A DNA stretch of 64,000 nucleotides, taken from contig JAZGEF010000049.1 of assembly GCA_036478595.1 (NCBI GenBank), positions 15,219 to 79,218 on the forward strand. Reading direction: 5' to 3'. The stretch comes from Granulosicoccus sp036478595. Lineage in GTDB: Bacteria > Pseudomonadota > Gammaproteobacteria > Granulosicoccales > Granulosicoccaceae. The position numbers and the translations under genes were made by a program. Under the pieces are notes generated by a model, which saw nothing but the letters and a program-made list of their open reading frames with translations, was not told the DNA's origin and did not search any database. Of the stretch, positions 17,437-26,013 are shown piece by piece. Within the stretch, counting starts at the first letter, position 1, and the number at the start of each line of letters is the position of its first letter.

Positions 17437-18396
17437 ATGACAAAATTATATACGCTCGACCAGATAAAACAGGCGGTCGAGACAATGAACTTTTCCGCAG
17501 ACATTGAAGCCGGTTTTGTCGCGTATTCCAATGGCGAAGTCGTCGTGCCCCCCGTTGGAGAAATGATATTCGAGGACCCTCCAGGTGATACGCACATCAA
17601 GTATGGGTACATAAAAGGAGACGATTCCTACGTTATAAAAATTGCATCTGGGTTCTACGAAAATGTCAATATCAACCTACCTTCGAGTTCAGGTTTGATG
17701 TTGGTCTTCTCACAAAAAACAGGTGTACTAAAAACAATATTACTGGATGAAGGTTTCCTTACCAATGTCAGGACGGCCGTCGCCGGCGAAATTGTAGCCA
17801 AGTACATGGCTCCCAAGGATATATCAACGATCGGCGTGTTTGGTACCGGAACAATGGCCAGAATGCAGGTACAGATATTGAAGTCGGTAAACGACTGCAA
17901 ACGAGTCATCGCATGGGGGCGATCAGAGTCCAGCCTTGCGTCGTATAAAAATGATATGGAAGCAAATGGCTACGATGTGCAGACAACGCTTGACTCAAAC
18001 GATGTTACTGATGCGTGTAATTTTATATTAATGACGACACCCTCCACAGAGCCATTGATCAACGTTGAACAGATAAAACCCGGCACTCACATTACTGCAA
18101 TGGGTTCCGATACAGCAACAAAACAAGAACTGGACACAAAAATATTTCGTACCGCAGATATAGTGATTGCTGACAGCCTATCCCAATGCCAAGAACGTGG
18201 TGACATCTACAAGGCGCTAGCAGCGGGTGATCTAGATATTAATCGGGTAATCGAACTTGGCAGTGCCATCAAAAATGGAGATCGATGCCGAACTTCAGAT
18301 GATCAAATTACAATCGCAGATCTCACCGGCGTTGCTATACAAGATGTGCAAATTGCCAAAGCAGTAAGCCGTGCTCTGGATAAGGCATCGACCTGA
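17437..18396 (+). CDS. Ornithine cyclodeaminase/mu-crystallin family enzyme
   Basis: NAD(P)-dependent enzyme of 319 residues, family OCD_Mu_crystall. Key parts present are the catalytic Lys in SYVIKIASGFYEN near residue 68, the substrate-binding Arg in LTNVRTAVAGEIVAKYMAP near 112, the Rossmann glycine motif TIGVFGTGTMARMQVQ near 130 and the Asp in AMGSDTATKQELD near 228. Family members deaminate ornithine, reduce cyclic imines, or make alanopine-type and Dap-type products. It is divergent from the phosphatase gene and convergent with the ABC ATPase gene 16 bases away. The exact reaction is unknown. Confidence 0.9.
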   Translation: MTKLYTLDQIKQAVETMNFSADIEAGFVAYSNGEVVVPPVGEMIFEDPPGDTHIKYGYIKGDDSYVIKIASGFYENVNINLPSSSGLMLVFSQKTGVLKTILLDEGFLTNVRTAVAGEIVAKYMAPKDISTIGVFGTGTMARMQVQILKSVNDCKRVIAWGRSESSLASYKNDMEANGYDVQTTLDSNDVTDACNFILMTTPSTEPLINVEQIKPGTHITAMGSDTATKQELDTKIFRTADIVIADSLSQCQERGDIYKALAAGDLDINRVIELGSAIKNGDRCRTSDDQITIADLTGVAIQDVQIAKAVSRALDKAST

Positions 18397-18412
18397 ATCG
18401 GATTCGATACCA

Positions 18413-19207
18413 TCAATGACTCAAAATTTGTTTAAGGAATGTTTTTGTGCGCTCATTTTTAGGGTTGTCAAAAAACTCTGCAGGCTTTGCGTGCTCAACA
18501 ATTTCTCCTTCGTCCATAAATATGACTCTATCCGCTACTGAACGCGCGAATCCCATTTCATGGGTGACACAAATCATCGTCATGCCCTCTTCGGCAAGAT
18601 CAACCATAACGTCCAACACTTCATTGATCATCTCTGGATCAAGCGCTGAAGTAGGCTCATCAAATAATATAATGTTTGGCTTCATGCACAAAGCGCGAGC
18701 AATGGCCACACGTTGCTGCTGGCCGCCTGATAGCTGGATGGGATATTTTTTCGCCTGTTCGGGGATTTTAACTCGCTCAAGGTAATGCATCGCAACTTCC
18801 CGCGCCTCATCCTTCGGCGTTTTTCGAACCAACTGCTGAGCAATCATTAGGTTTTTTACAATAGACATATGGGGGAAAAGATTGAAATTTTGAAACACCA
18901 TACCCACCTCTCTTCGAACCGCATCGAGATCTTCGACGTTATCTGTCAGCTCAATGCCATCAATAGTGATGGTGCCTTTATTGTGTTTTTCAAGGCGGTT
19001 TATGCACCGAATTAATGTGGACTTTCCTGAACCTGATGGTCCACACACCACTATACGTTCACCTTTGTGCACGTCAAGATTAATATTTTTTAGCGCCTGG
19101 AACTCACCAAAATATTTGTTAACCTCGATCATTTTTATCAACGGTTTGAGTTTGTTATCGCTCACGCTATTCCTCTCGTCTGGTATATCGACCCAGATAT
19201 CTTTCAA
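18413..19207 (-). CDS. Polar amino-acid ABC transporter, ATP-binding protein
   Basis: ATPase of the GlnQ/HisP/ArtP group, 264 residues. It has Walker A in VVCGPSGSGKSTLIRCINRL, Q-loop region MVFQNFNLFPHMS, signature LSGGQQQRVAIARAL, Walker B IILFDEPTSALDPEMI and the H-loop CVTHEMGFARSVADR. The chosen ATG lies inside the upstream permease gene (41-base overlap) with a GGAG about 10 bases before it; an internal ATG at 19132 (MIEVNKYFGEF) would remove the overlap. It is the last gene of the transporter operon (binding protein, two permeases, ATPase). Confidence 0.93.
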   Translation of the reverse strand: MKDIWVDIPDERNSVSDNKLKPLIKMIEVNKYFGEFQALKNINLDVHKGERIVVCGPSGSGKSTLIRCINRLEKHNKGTITIDGIELTDNVEDLDAVRREVGMVFQNFNLFPHMSIVKNLMIAQQLVRKTPKDEAREVAMHYLERVKIPEQAKKYPIQLSGGQQQRVAIARALCMKPNIILFDEPTSALDPEMINEVLDVMVDLAEEGMTMICVTHEMGFARSVADRVIFMDEGEIVEHAKPAEFFDNPKNERTKTFLKQILSH

Positions 19208-19862
19208 TCACTCCAAAGAGCTTTTGTAACCCGAGCGTAAAAATCATATAGACGATTGCTAATGATGTGTAAATTTCGTAAGGCGCATAAGTTTCGGCAA
19301 CGATGGTGCGTGCGATTCCAGTCATGTCAGCAATGGTAATTGTGCTAGCCAAGGCAGTGGATTTCAGCAAACTAATAACGTCATTACTGTATGCTGGCAA
19401 TGCTAGACGTGTTGCTATAGGCGCCGTTAAATAAATAAACTTTTGCCGAGCCGACATACCCAAAGCGGAACCCGCTTCAAGCAAACCCTTGTCTACACCT
19501 AGTACGCCGCCACGAAGGATCTCAGATACATAAGCCCCTGTATTGAGAGTAAGCGCCAAGATGGCACAACCGGTAGGTTCACGCAAAATGGGCCACAAAA
19601 AGCTCTCACGTACAGCTTCAAATTGTGGCAGCCCATAGTAGACAATAAATATCTGCACCAATATCGGGGTGCCCCGGAACACGTAGATATAAACTTGCGC
19701 TACCCAGTTAAGGTAAAACTTACCACTAATTCTCATCAGCAAAAGCAAGACAGCGAGAATAAACCCAAGAATGCCGGACACCACCAATAGCTTTAAAGTA
19801 ATGCCAAAGCCTGCCAACATTTGCGGCAGACTTTCCAGAATCAAATTTAGATCAAAATTCAT
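19167..19862 (-). CDS. Polar amino-acid ABC transporter, permease (HisM/ArtM type)
   Basis: Inner-membrane permease of 231 residues with about five membrane spans. The EAA loop is EAGSALGMSARQKFIYLTAP near residue 140. VFRGTPILVQIFIVYYGLPQ near residue 60 is the characteristic N-terminal motif of the HisM/HisQ family. It overlaps the preceding permease gene by 4 bases, so the two membrane subunits are translationally coupled and form a heterodimer. Confidence 0.92.
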   Translation of the reverse strand: MNFDLNLILESLPQMLAGFGITLKLLVVSGILGFILAVLLLLMRISGKFYLNWVAQVYIYVFRGTPILVQIFIVYYGLPQFEAVRESFLWPILREPTGCAILALTLNTGAYVSEILRGGVLGVDKGLLEAGSALGMSARQKFIYLTAPIATRLALPAYSNDVISLLKSTALASTITIADMTGIARTIVAETYAPYEIYTSLAIVYMIFTLGLQKLFGVIERYLGRYTRREE

Positions 19863-20554
19863 CTTGCACCTACCGTGGTGCGGTTACCGTATTTTTCCAT
19901 GCCCATAACAGACAGCGTTATCAGCGTTGAAAAACCGAGGTATATCAGGCCCACTACAATGTACATTGTGAAGGGTTTGCCGGTAACGGTAATTGCTTGT
20001 TTTGCCACAAACAGGGTTTCGTTCAAACCGATAATGGAAATCAAGGCAGTGTCTTTAACCAGCGACAGCATGTTATTACCAAATGGTGGCAAAGCGATTC
20101 GCCACATTTCAGGAATCCGAATGTAGATGAACGTCTGAAGGGTGGACATGCCAAGGGCTCTTGCCGCTTCTATACTGCCAGGCTTGACCGCAAGAAATGC
20201 ACCGCGGAATGTTTCTGTAGCGTATGAACCGACTATGAGTGCTATGGCGATTGTCCCAGCCCAAAAAGGCGGAACGTCGACAAATCGAACGTCGGGATTA
20301 AAAATTTTCGCTATAGCCGTTAAGGCAATCGCCGAACCGAAATACAGTAAAAGTATGACCAGTATCTCGGGTGTACCTCGAAATATGACGGTATACGCAC
20401 CAGCAATCTTCTGAGCTAGCTTGTTGTTCGAGAGTTTGGCTCCAGCACCTAGAAGCCCGAATAGAATCATCAAAGATAGGGACGCCATAAAAACCTTTGC
20501 GACGATTACTGCGCCCCAAAGGTAATCATCCCACCACCCTGTTAACACTTCCAC
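19859..20554 (-). CDS. Polar amino-acid ABC transporter, permease (HisQ/ArtQ type)
   Basis: Second membrane subunit, also 231 residues with about five spans. It has VIFRGTPEILVILLLYFGSA near residue 55 and the EAA loop EAARALGMSTLQTFIYIRIP near 135. It lies 90 bases after the binding-protein gene, with a strong hairpin in the gap. Together with the neighbouring genes it completes an importer of the type used for histidine, arginine, glutamine, octopine or ectoine. Confidence 0.92.
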   Translation of the reverse strand: MEVLTGWWDDYLWGAVIVAKVFMASLSLMILFGLLGAGAKLSNNKLAQKIAGAYTVIFRGTPEILVILLLYFGSAIALTAIAKIFNPDVRFVDVPPFWAGTIAIALIVGSYATETFRGAFLAVKPGSIEAARALGMSTLQTFIYIRIPEMWRIALPPFGNNMLSLVKDTALISIIGLNETLFVAKQAITVTGKPFTMYIVVGLIYLGFSTLITLSVMGMEKYGNRTTVGAR

Positions 20555-20591
20555 ATCATATTCCTGTCGAGTGCTTCACGAGCGGTATTGA

Positions 20592-20615
20592 GGCGGCAAG
20601 AAGAATCCTGCCGCC
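20592..20615 (-). terminator. Intercistronic hairpin between binding-protein and permease genes
   Basis: GGCGGCA (20592-20598) pairs with TGCCGCC (20609-20615). On the RNA the stem can extend to 10 bp with one G-U pair and a 4-base loop. No clear U-tract follows, so an mRNA-stabilising or attenuating role, keeping binding protein in excess over permeases, is likelier than full termination. Confidence 0.55.
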
Positions 20616-20644
20616 CCGATGATCATACTGACGGTCAAAAAGGT

Positions 20645-21454
20645 CTACTGCCCCCACTCATCCTTGTGAAGTTTAAAAGGGAAGATTTTCTTGGCATAAC
20701 TTTCCAGATCTCCCGAATTGATCAGCTCTTTCAGTGCGCCATCTAACTTAGCTTTTAACTCCGACTCACCCTGACGCAGTCCGATACCAACCCCTATGCC
20801 AAAGAATTCTACTTCATCAACCACCGGGCCCTTAAACTCGAACCCTGCACCATCTTCTTTAGACAGAAATTTAAGATGAGCTTTCATTGGATTAGTCATG
20901 ATTAAATCGACGCGACCATTTTGTAGATCAAGGTAGATAGCCTCTGAATTGTCATATAACAGGACCTCTGCACCTGGCAGCGTTTGTTCGAACCAATCTG
21001 AATAAGTAGTCGCTCGTTCCAAGCCTACTTTCAATCCTTTGAAATTCTCTGGAATCGGGTTTCCAGCATCATCGAATAAATTAACCTCGGTCTTTTTGGC
21101 CCCCAGTATCTGACCCGTTGAGAAACGATAGGGTCCGGTAAAATCAATCTTTTCCATCCGCTTGTCTGTAATCGACATGGATGCAATGATCAGGTCAAAT
21201 TTGTTAGCCAGCAATGCGGGGATCATGCCGTCCCACTCTTGGCATACGTATTCAAACTCGGCACCAATAATCTGTGCAACACCTTTAGCCACATCTACGT
21301 CGTAGCCTGCCAACTCACCGTCTGCGGTTTTGTAGTTAAATGGCGCGTAAGTACATTCCATGCCGACACGTAGGGTTTCCGCTGATACATTCATCGTACT
21401 GAACATGGCAACAGCACTTATTGCTAGTAGCTTTTTCGTGATCAATCTCATCAT
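20645..21454 (-). CDS. Polar amino-acid ABC transporter, periplasmic substrate-binding protein
   Basis: Family 3 extracellular solute-binding protein. From ATG 21454 it is 269 residues, with a signal peptide (KKLLAISAVAMFSTMNVSA) cleaved near residue 24. The mature start TLRVGMECTYAPFNYKTADG is the classic family 3 opening, and ANKFDLIIASMSITDKRMEK follows. A sequence AGGAG stands just before the twin ATG codons at 21454/21451; the second has better spacing. An upstream in-frame extension to 21502 is not needed. Two Cys residues (MECTYAP and YVCQEW) could form the disulfide often seen in this family. The ligand is unknown. Confidence 0.92.
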   Translation of the reverse strand: MMRLITKKLLAISAVAMFSTMNVSAETLRVGMECTYAPFNYKTADGELAGYDVDVAKGVAQIIGAEFEYVCQEWDGMIPALLANKFDLIIASMSITDKRMEKIDFTGPYRFSTGQILGAKKTEVNLFDDAGNPIPENFKGLKVGLERATTYSDWFEQTLPGAEVLLYDNSEAIYLDLQNGRVDLIMTNPMKAHLKFLSKEDGAGFEFKGPVVDEVEFFGIGVGIGLRQGESELKAKLDGALKELINSGDLESYAKKIFPFKLHKDEWGQ

Positions 21455-21502
21455 TAACTCCTGTAGAATTAAACTCGTGCAATTCTTAAAGTGCCACTTC
21501 AC

Positions 21503-21774
21503 AGCTGACGGGTAATAATCAAGCAGTGATAGTATTGTTGCCAGAGGTTTGTGGCAGACTCAGAAGCACCATTGAATAGCGATATACGATTCGCCTCTGA
21601 ATCACGATATCAGACTTACACAGTAAAAGGAAAGCTGGATTAGCAGTCAGTGGCTGCAGCATTGATTATCGCCTCAAAACTGCCTTTGTGAAGAATCTGA
21701 TCGCGATTCAGGTAAGCTGAGAGCTCAGGGGGTATGGTTTGTAGGCCATTGTTGTTATTGGCTGTGAGGTTTCA
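21503..21774. promoter_or_regulatory. Divergent promoter region between binding-protein and threonine-synthase-like genes
   Basis: A 272-base gap between two outward-facing genes must hold both promoters. It contains two inverted repeats with the same half-site: GATTC (21588-21592) with GAATC (21599-21603), and GAATC (21693-21697) with GATTC (21705-21709). These could bind a dimeric regulator, but short half-sites like these also occur by chance. No regulator gene lies next to them. Confidence 0.35.
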
Positions 21775-23223
21775 ATGATTAAATATGTGAGCACCAGAGG
21801 TGGGATAACTCCGATAGCCTTTGATGAGGCTGTTTTAAGCGGATTTGCTGAGGATGGTGGATTGTTTGTCCCCGAAGCCATTCCCAAAATGTCTCAAGAG
21901 CAGTTTGAAAATTGGGCTAAATTAAGCTTTGCCGACCTCGCCTTCGAGGTTCTGTCACTTTTTATACCCCGCTCGATTATCCCTGCCGTTGATTTAAAAA
22001 CACTGGTTGATACAAGTTATAGCTCGTTCGATACCGCTGACGTAGTCGATATGGTGCCCATCGATGATCAAAACCGTATTGTGGTGATGGAATTGTTTCA
22101 TGGCCCCACCCTCTCCTTTAAAGATGTTGCGATGGGGTTTTTAATCAATGTGCTGGATTATTTATTGGAACGTCGATGCGAGCATCTTTCAATCATACTT
22201 GCAACAACAGGCGATACAGGCCCCGCGGCAGCCTGGGCGTCAGCAGGCAAAAAAAACATAGACTGTTGGCCGCTGTTTCCTCGGGGAATGATTACCGAAG
22301 AACAGCAAAGGCAAATGACGACTTTGAATGCCAGCAACGTTCATCCAGTAGGGGTTGATAACTGCACTAACGGCGGAGATGATCTCGATTTTGTAGTGGC
22401 CAAATTATTTGAAGATCAACAGCTAAATCAAAGACTCAACCTATCTAGTGTCAATTCGATTAACTGGTGCAGAGTCATGGTCCAGTCGGTGCACTACTTC
22501 TATGGGTACTATCGCGCTGCAAAAACACTGGGTGATGAAGTTGCCTTTGCCGTGCCCAGCGGTGGTTCCGGCAACTTGTTTGGCGGATATTTAGCGCGTT
22601 CAATGGGATTACCAGTGGCGAAGTTTATTTGTGCCAACAACACTAACAATGCATTGCATACGGTTTTTTCGAGCGGCGTACTTGCCAAGAAAGATCTAGT
22701 GCAAACCATGTCGTCGGCAATTGATATCGGCGTACCGTACAATTTCTGGCGATATCTATATTTTACATCAGGTTGTGATAGCGTTAAATTGGCAGCCTGG
22801 ATGGACAAATTCGAAAAAAACGGGCTGGTGAAATTCGACAGCAACACTCTCTCCGCTATTCAGATTGGCATTACTTCAATTACCGTGTACGAATCGGAAA
22901 CCAGATCCACCATCAAGACTATTTTTGAAAAAAACGATGGTTATCTACTGGACCCACACTCAGCTGTGGCCGTATCTGCAGCTATATCGCTAAAAGACAC
23001 ATTGCCAAATCAAACGACGATTGTTTGTTTGGCAACGGCTCATCCCGCGAAATTTCCAGAAATAACACGCACCTGTTTGGAGGCAGGTTCGGAGCTACCC
23101 GAAAGTGCCAAACATGAATCACTAGAGCAAGCAAGCAAGGTGTGCCAACAACTTCGGCTTTGCGATCTAGAAAACTTGGAGTTTGCTTTGGTTGAGGCGA
23201 TGACAAGCCATTCTAAGCACTAA
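21775..23223 (+). CDS. Threonine-synthase-like PLP enzyme (divergent)
   Basis: A 482-residue fold type II PLP enzyme colinear with threonine synthase (ThrC). The N-terminus YVSTRGGITPIAFDEAVLSG and the Schiff-base lysine motif GPTLSFKDVAMGFL (near residue 115) fit well, as does NLSSVNSINWCRVMVQSVHY. Two loops differ from classic ThrC: SGDTG appears as TGDTG in ILATTGDTGPAAAWA, and the phosphate loop SGNFG appears as SGGSG in AVPSGGSGNLFGGYLA. It is divergent from the ABC importer and not near thrA or thrB, so it may be a paralogue acting on another substrate. Ordinary threonine synthase remains possible. Confidence 0.85.
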   Translation: MIKYVSTRGGITPIAFDEAVLSGFAEDGGLFVPEAIPKMSQEQFENWAKLSFADLAFEVLSLFIPRSIIPAVDLKTLVDTSYSSFDTADVVDMVPIDDQNRIVVMELFHGPTLSFKDVAMGFLINVLDYLLERRCEHLSIILATTGDTGPAAAWASAGKKNIDCWPLFPRGMITEEQQRQMTTLNASNVHPVGVDNCTNGGDDLDFVVAKLFEDQQLNQRLNLSSVNSINWCRVMVQSVHYFYGYYRAAKTLGDEVAFAVPSGGSGNLFGGYLARSMGLPVAKFICANNTNNALHTVFSSGVLAKKDLVQTMSSAIDIGVPYNFWRYLYFTSGCDSVKLAAWMDKFEKNGLVKFDSNTLSAIQIGITSITVYESETRSTIKTIFEKNDGYLLDPHSAVAVSAAISLKDTLPNQTTIVCLATAHPAKFPEITRTCLEAGSELPESAKHESLEQASKVCQQLRLCDLENLEFALVEAMTSHSKH

Positions 23224-23296
23224 ACAGGCCCATTCATGATATTTAATAAGAATGATGCCGCAATCGGCAATGGCTTCAACAAACTACGGTTTTAAG

Positions 23297-24712
23297 CTAC
23301 TGCCCTGATGGGTCAGTAAATTGATCATTAAGCTTTTGTACAAATTCAGATGCTTGCTCAATTGCACGATTAATTTTTTTCTCAGCCCCCTTATTCCAGC
23401 CTATTAGGCTTGAGCTAAACACCGAATTAAAGAAACTCGTGTTCTTGATAAATGCTGCCGCTAATTCGCTGCTATCGCTTTTAGCAATCTGCGGCAGCAT
23501 ACGGCCTCGAACCCACTTACGGATTAAGTGGTGACCAATAAAGAGCGGAATCACCACACCGGCAATACCACTCAGCATTGCAACGGGATTTGAAAACAGG
23601 CTGAGTATCATCACCATCAACGAGCCAATAAAACCTGTAGCAATCGAAATACCAAGCACCACCGCCAATAAAGTACCTAAGGCTATGGCATCCCACTTAA
23701 GCACCTTTGAACTCCAGTCCTTCTTCAGTGTACGCAGCGCAGGGATGGATTCGTCACGAATACGATACGCTTGCTTTTCCATTGCACCCACGATGCGGTA
23801 AGCTCGCTCAACCTCTACCTGCTGGATACGCTCCTCAATATCAGCCATATCAGCATCGCTCTTAGCCGCCAATCGTTCCAGTGATGGGGATGCGCTCATA
23901 TCAGGTGCGATATCTTTATTAAAAATGGTATAAAACCGCCCTGCTGTTAATCCTTTTTGCGACAAGGCGCGTTGCCAGGCACCAACCACTTCTTCGGTGT
24001 TATCCTCGCGTGAGGCTGTATCGATCTGATTCAGGATAAACATAAACTTGTTGCTATCTGATCGCGTGATGGTGCCCTGTACTAAATGCCGAAGCGTATC
24101 TTGCATTGCACCAGGCTCAGGATGGCGCGCATCAAAAAACACCATCACCAGGTCAGAGATATCCATGATGTGATTGGTGAGCTTTAATGTGGAGGTGCGT
24201 TGATCGTCCGCATCAAACCCGGGAGAATCAACAATGATCTTGCCGCGAACCGCTTCGGAATCAGTGACCTTTAATTGCAGGTACGCATCGATACGACGCC
24301 CTTCACCTTCAGCCACGTTCTCGATCTCATCGCTAATCCGATAAAACGGGAAGCGCATGTCGGCATCTACCGCCAAGCCTGGCAATACCTGGCCCGCGTT
24401 TTCCTTGCCGTAGCAAACCACGGTGAACTTGTCGTCAACCGCTTGATTGCCCGTTTTTTGTAGGGTGCGGCCAAGATAACTATTGATAAACGAGGATTTA
24501 CCGGCTGAAAACACGCCTAATACGGAAATCAGCGGCCACCACGATATCTGCATGGCGTATGATTCATCAGTACCAATTAAGCCGGTACGGTAGCCCACGT
24601 CATCGAGTTGGCGAAAGCCAGCTATGACCCCTACCAATGCAGGGTTCTCTCGCTTAAGATGAGTCTTGAGGCTGTCAAAACGTTTGACGATTGATTTATC
24701 TGGCCGAACCAT
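23297..24712 (-). CDS. Dynamin-like membrane GTPase
   Basis: A 471-residue GTPase of the bacterial dynamin-like group. It has the P-loop GVFSAGKSSFINSYLG near residue 65, a possible switch Thr in the segment QAVDDKFTVVCYG, G3 in IIVDSPGFDADDQRTST and G4 in FILNQIDTASREDN. Hydrophobic segments near residues 345-410 (IALGTLLAVVLGISIATGFI and MLSGIAGVVIPLFIGHHLI) suggest membrane insertion, followed by a basic Arg/Lys stretch and a helical tail. Such proteins remodel or fuse membranes; the role here is unknown. It is divergent from a small membrane-anchored protein gene and convergent with the threonine-synthase-like gene. Confidence 0.85.
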   Translation of the reverse strand: MVRPDKSIVKRFDSLKTHLKRENPALVGVIAGFRQLDDVGYRTGLIGTDESYAMQISWWPLISVLGVFSAGKSSFINSYLGRTLQKTGNQAVDDKFTVVCYGKENAGQVLPGLAVDADMRFPFYRISDEIENVAEGEGRRIDAYLQLKVTDSEAVRGKIIVDSPGFDADDQRTSTLKLTNHIMDISDLVMVFFDARHPEPGAMQDTLRHLVQGTITRSDSNKFMFILNQIDTASREDNTEEVVGAWQRALSQKGLTAGRFYTIFNKDIAPDMSASPSLERLAAKSDADMADIEERIQQVEVERAYRIVGAMEKQAYRIRDESIPALRTLKKDWSSKVLKWDAIALGTLLAVVLGISIATGFIGSLMVMILSLFSNPVAMLSGIAGVVIPLFIGHHLIRKWVRGRMLPQIAKSDSSELAAAFIKNTSFFNSVFSSSLIGWNKGAEKKINRAIEQASEFVQKLNDQFTDPSGQ

Positions 24713-24865
24713 AGTGATTAGCGATCATTTATTATTGATGATTGAAGTCTAGCAGTAAGCGAGAAACTAATGCTTGTCGTCAGTTCACGATCTGGCAATA
24801 CGCCACACACATTTAGCAAGCTTGTCAAATTGATCAAGCCATATTAATTAAAAAAGGAGCGATTC

Positions 24866-25381
24866 ATGAGTTGGGTAATCTCATTAATACTGTTAGCAGT
24901 TGCTGCCTATTTTGTAATTTCTGCCCTGAGCAGCAAAAACAAATACGACGTACGTAACCAAGCCACTGATGGCGAGGTAGACGACAGCGAATCAGCACAA
25001 TTAGCCGGTGACACTACCTCAAGTGATGCGTTTCAGCACGCCGGCGGCGCACCCGCTGGAGCGGGTTCCAGTAGTGGAACATCAGGCAGTGCTGGCTCGG
25101 GCGGCTCATCCGTTGGTGGTAGCGTTGCAGGCGCCGCAGCAGTTGGTGCAACGACCGCAGCAGCGATCGCCAGTGCGCGCAAACACAATATAAAAGGCGT
25201 CACTGGTAATAGCGCCGGTGAAATTCAAGAAATGCTAAAAATCCTAAATTTGCGAGATTCAGATGCAGCCAGGCTAGCGATTGAGAAAGCTCAATTTGCT
25301 GAACTAAAAAGTGGCACTAGCAAGCTTGGTGCAAACGAGCTTGCCGCTGTTGCCGACAAACTTCGTTGGATGCTGCGCTAA
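24866..25381 (+). CDS. Membrane-anchored protein of unknown function
   Basis: Not recognised. The 171 residues start with one membrane segment (WVISLILLAVAAYFVISAL), then an acidic stretch and a Gly/Ser/Ala-rich linker (about 65-105). The C-terminal part (about 108-171) is a compact, probably helical module: GEIQEMLKILNLRDSDAARL and LGANELAAVADKLRWMLR. The start is well supported by AAGGAG six bases upstream of the ATG. It is divergent from the dynamin-like GTPase across 153 bases and followed 26 bases later by the rhomboid gene. Confidence 0.7.
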   Translation: MSWVISLILLAVAAYFVISALSSKNKYDVRNQATDGEVDDSESAQLAGDTTSSDAFQHAGGAPAGAGSSSGTSGSAGSGGSSVGGSVAGAAAVGATTAAAIASARKHNIKGVTGNSAGEIQEMLKILNLRDSDAARLAIEKAQFAELKSGTSKLGANELAAVADKLRWMLR

Positions 25382-25407
25382 GCAGCACCTAGTGAACAAT
25401 CTCCAAC

Positions 25408-26013
25408 ATGAAATCACTTGTCGACAAGCGCAATGTTCACACGATTAAGCGTGACTTTATTGGCATCGCAGTATTTCTCGCGCTCATTTGGGTAGTGTTC
25501 GTTCTAGATCGCTTTCTACCACTAGAACAATACGGGCTAGTGCCTCGTGATATGGGCGGGCTGATCGGGATAATTGCTATGCCGTTTCTGCATGGTGATT
25601 TTGGGCACTTGATGGGCAACTCCGTGCCGTTAGCCGTAACCCTATTCCTACTCGCAGGCTCCCGCGCCGATAGCGGCGCTATCGTGGTATTAATTATATT
25701 ACTTGGCGGATTGGGCCTATGGCTCTTTGGTCGCACAGCTTTGCACATTGGCGCTAGTGGATTGGTATTCGGTTTGATCGCCTTCCACATCTTTGCCGGT
25801 ATTTTTGAAAAACGTCTGCGTTCGATCATCATTAGCTTAGTCATCGGCGTTACCTATGCTGGCGTACTGTTTAAGGGTGTGATACCCGGCCAACAAGGCG
25901 TGTCGTGGGATGGACATCTGTTTGGCGCAATCGCTGGAGCACTCGTGGCATTGGTCACCTCAAAGCTATTGCAAGACACCCCACCAACGGGCTTATCCGA
26001 TAAATACTCGTGA
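25408..26013 (+). CDS. Rhomboid-family intramembrane serine protease
   Basis: A 201-residue polytopic membrane protein with six hydrophobic segments. The rhomboid signatures are present: FLHGDFGHLMGNSVPL (His/Asn oxyanion region), the catalytic Ser in LHIGASGLVFGLIA and the catalytic His in SWDGHLFGAIAGALVAL. It cleaves membrane-spanning substrates; the substrate is unknown. It does not look like the rhombosortase branch. It overlaps the following DegT-family gene in a GTGA (stop TGA with start GTG), so the two are translationally coupled. Confidence 0.92.
   Translation: MKSLVDKRNVHTIKRDFIGIAVFLALIWVVFVLDRFLPLEQYGLVPRDMGGLIGIIAMPFLHGDFGHLMGNSVPLAVTLFLLAGSRADSGAIVVLIILLGGLGLWLFGRTALHIGASGLVFGLIAFHIFAGIFEKRLRSIIISLVIGVTYAGVLFKGVIPGQQGVSWDGHLFGAIAGALVALVTSKLLQDTPPTGLSDKYS

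Noticed and set aside
21455..21540. Sigma-54 promoter (TGGCAC then TTGCA) before the binding-protein gene
   Set aside because: Spacing between the GG and GC elements is 13, not about 10.
15267..23223. Cluster as the known ectoine utilisation (ehu/eut) locus
   Set aside because: Importer and OCD-type enzyme fit, but the EutD/EutE hydrolases are missing and the PLP enzyme is ThrC-like, not EutB-like.
23224..23296. TGCCG/CGGCA hairpin as terminator between convergent genes
   Set aside because: Only a 5-bp stem and no T-tract.
25408..26013. Rhomboid gene as the rhombosortase for the GlyGly-CTERM protein
   Set aside because: Its motifs (GASG, SWDGHLFG) and length fit ordinary rhomboids, and it lies about 32 kb from the tailed protein.
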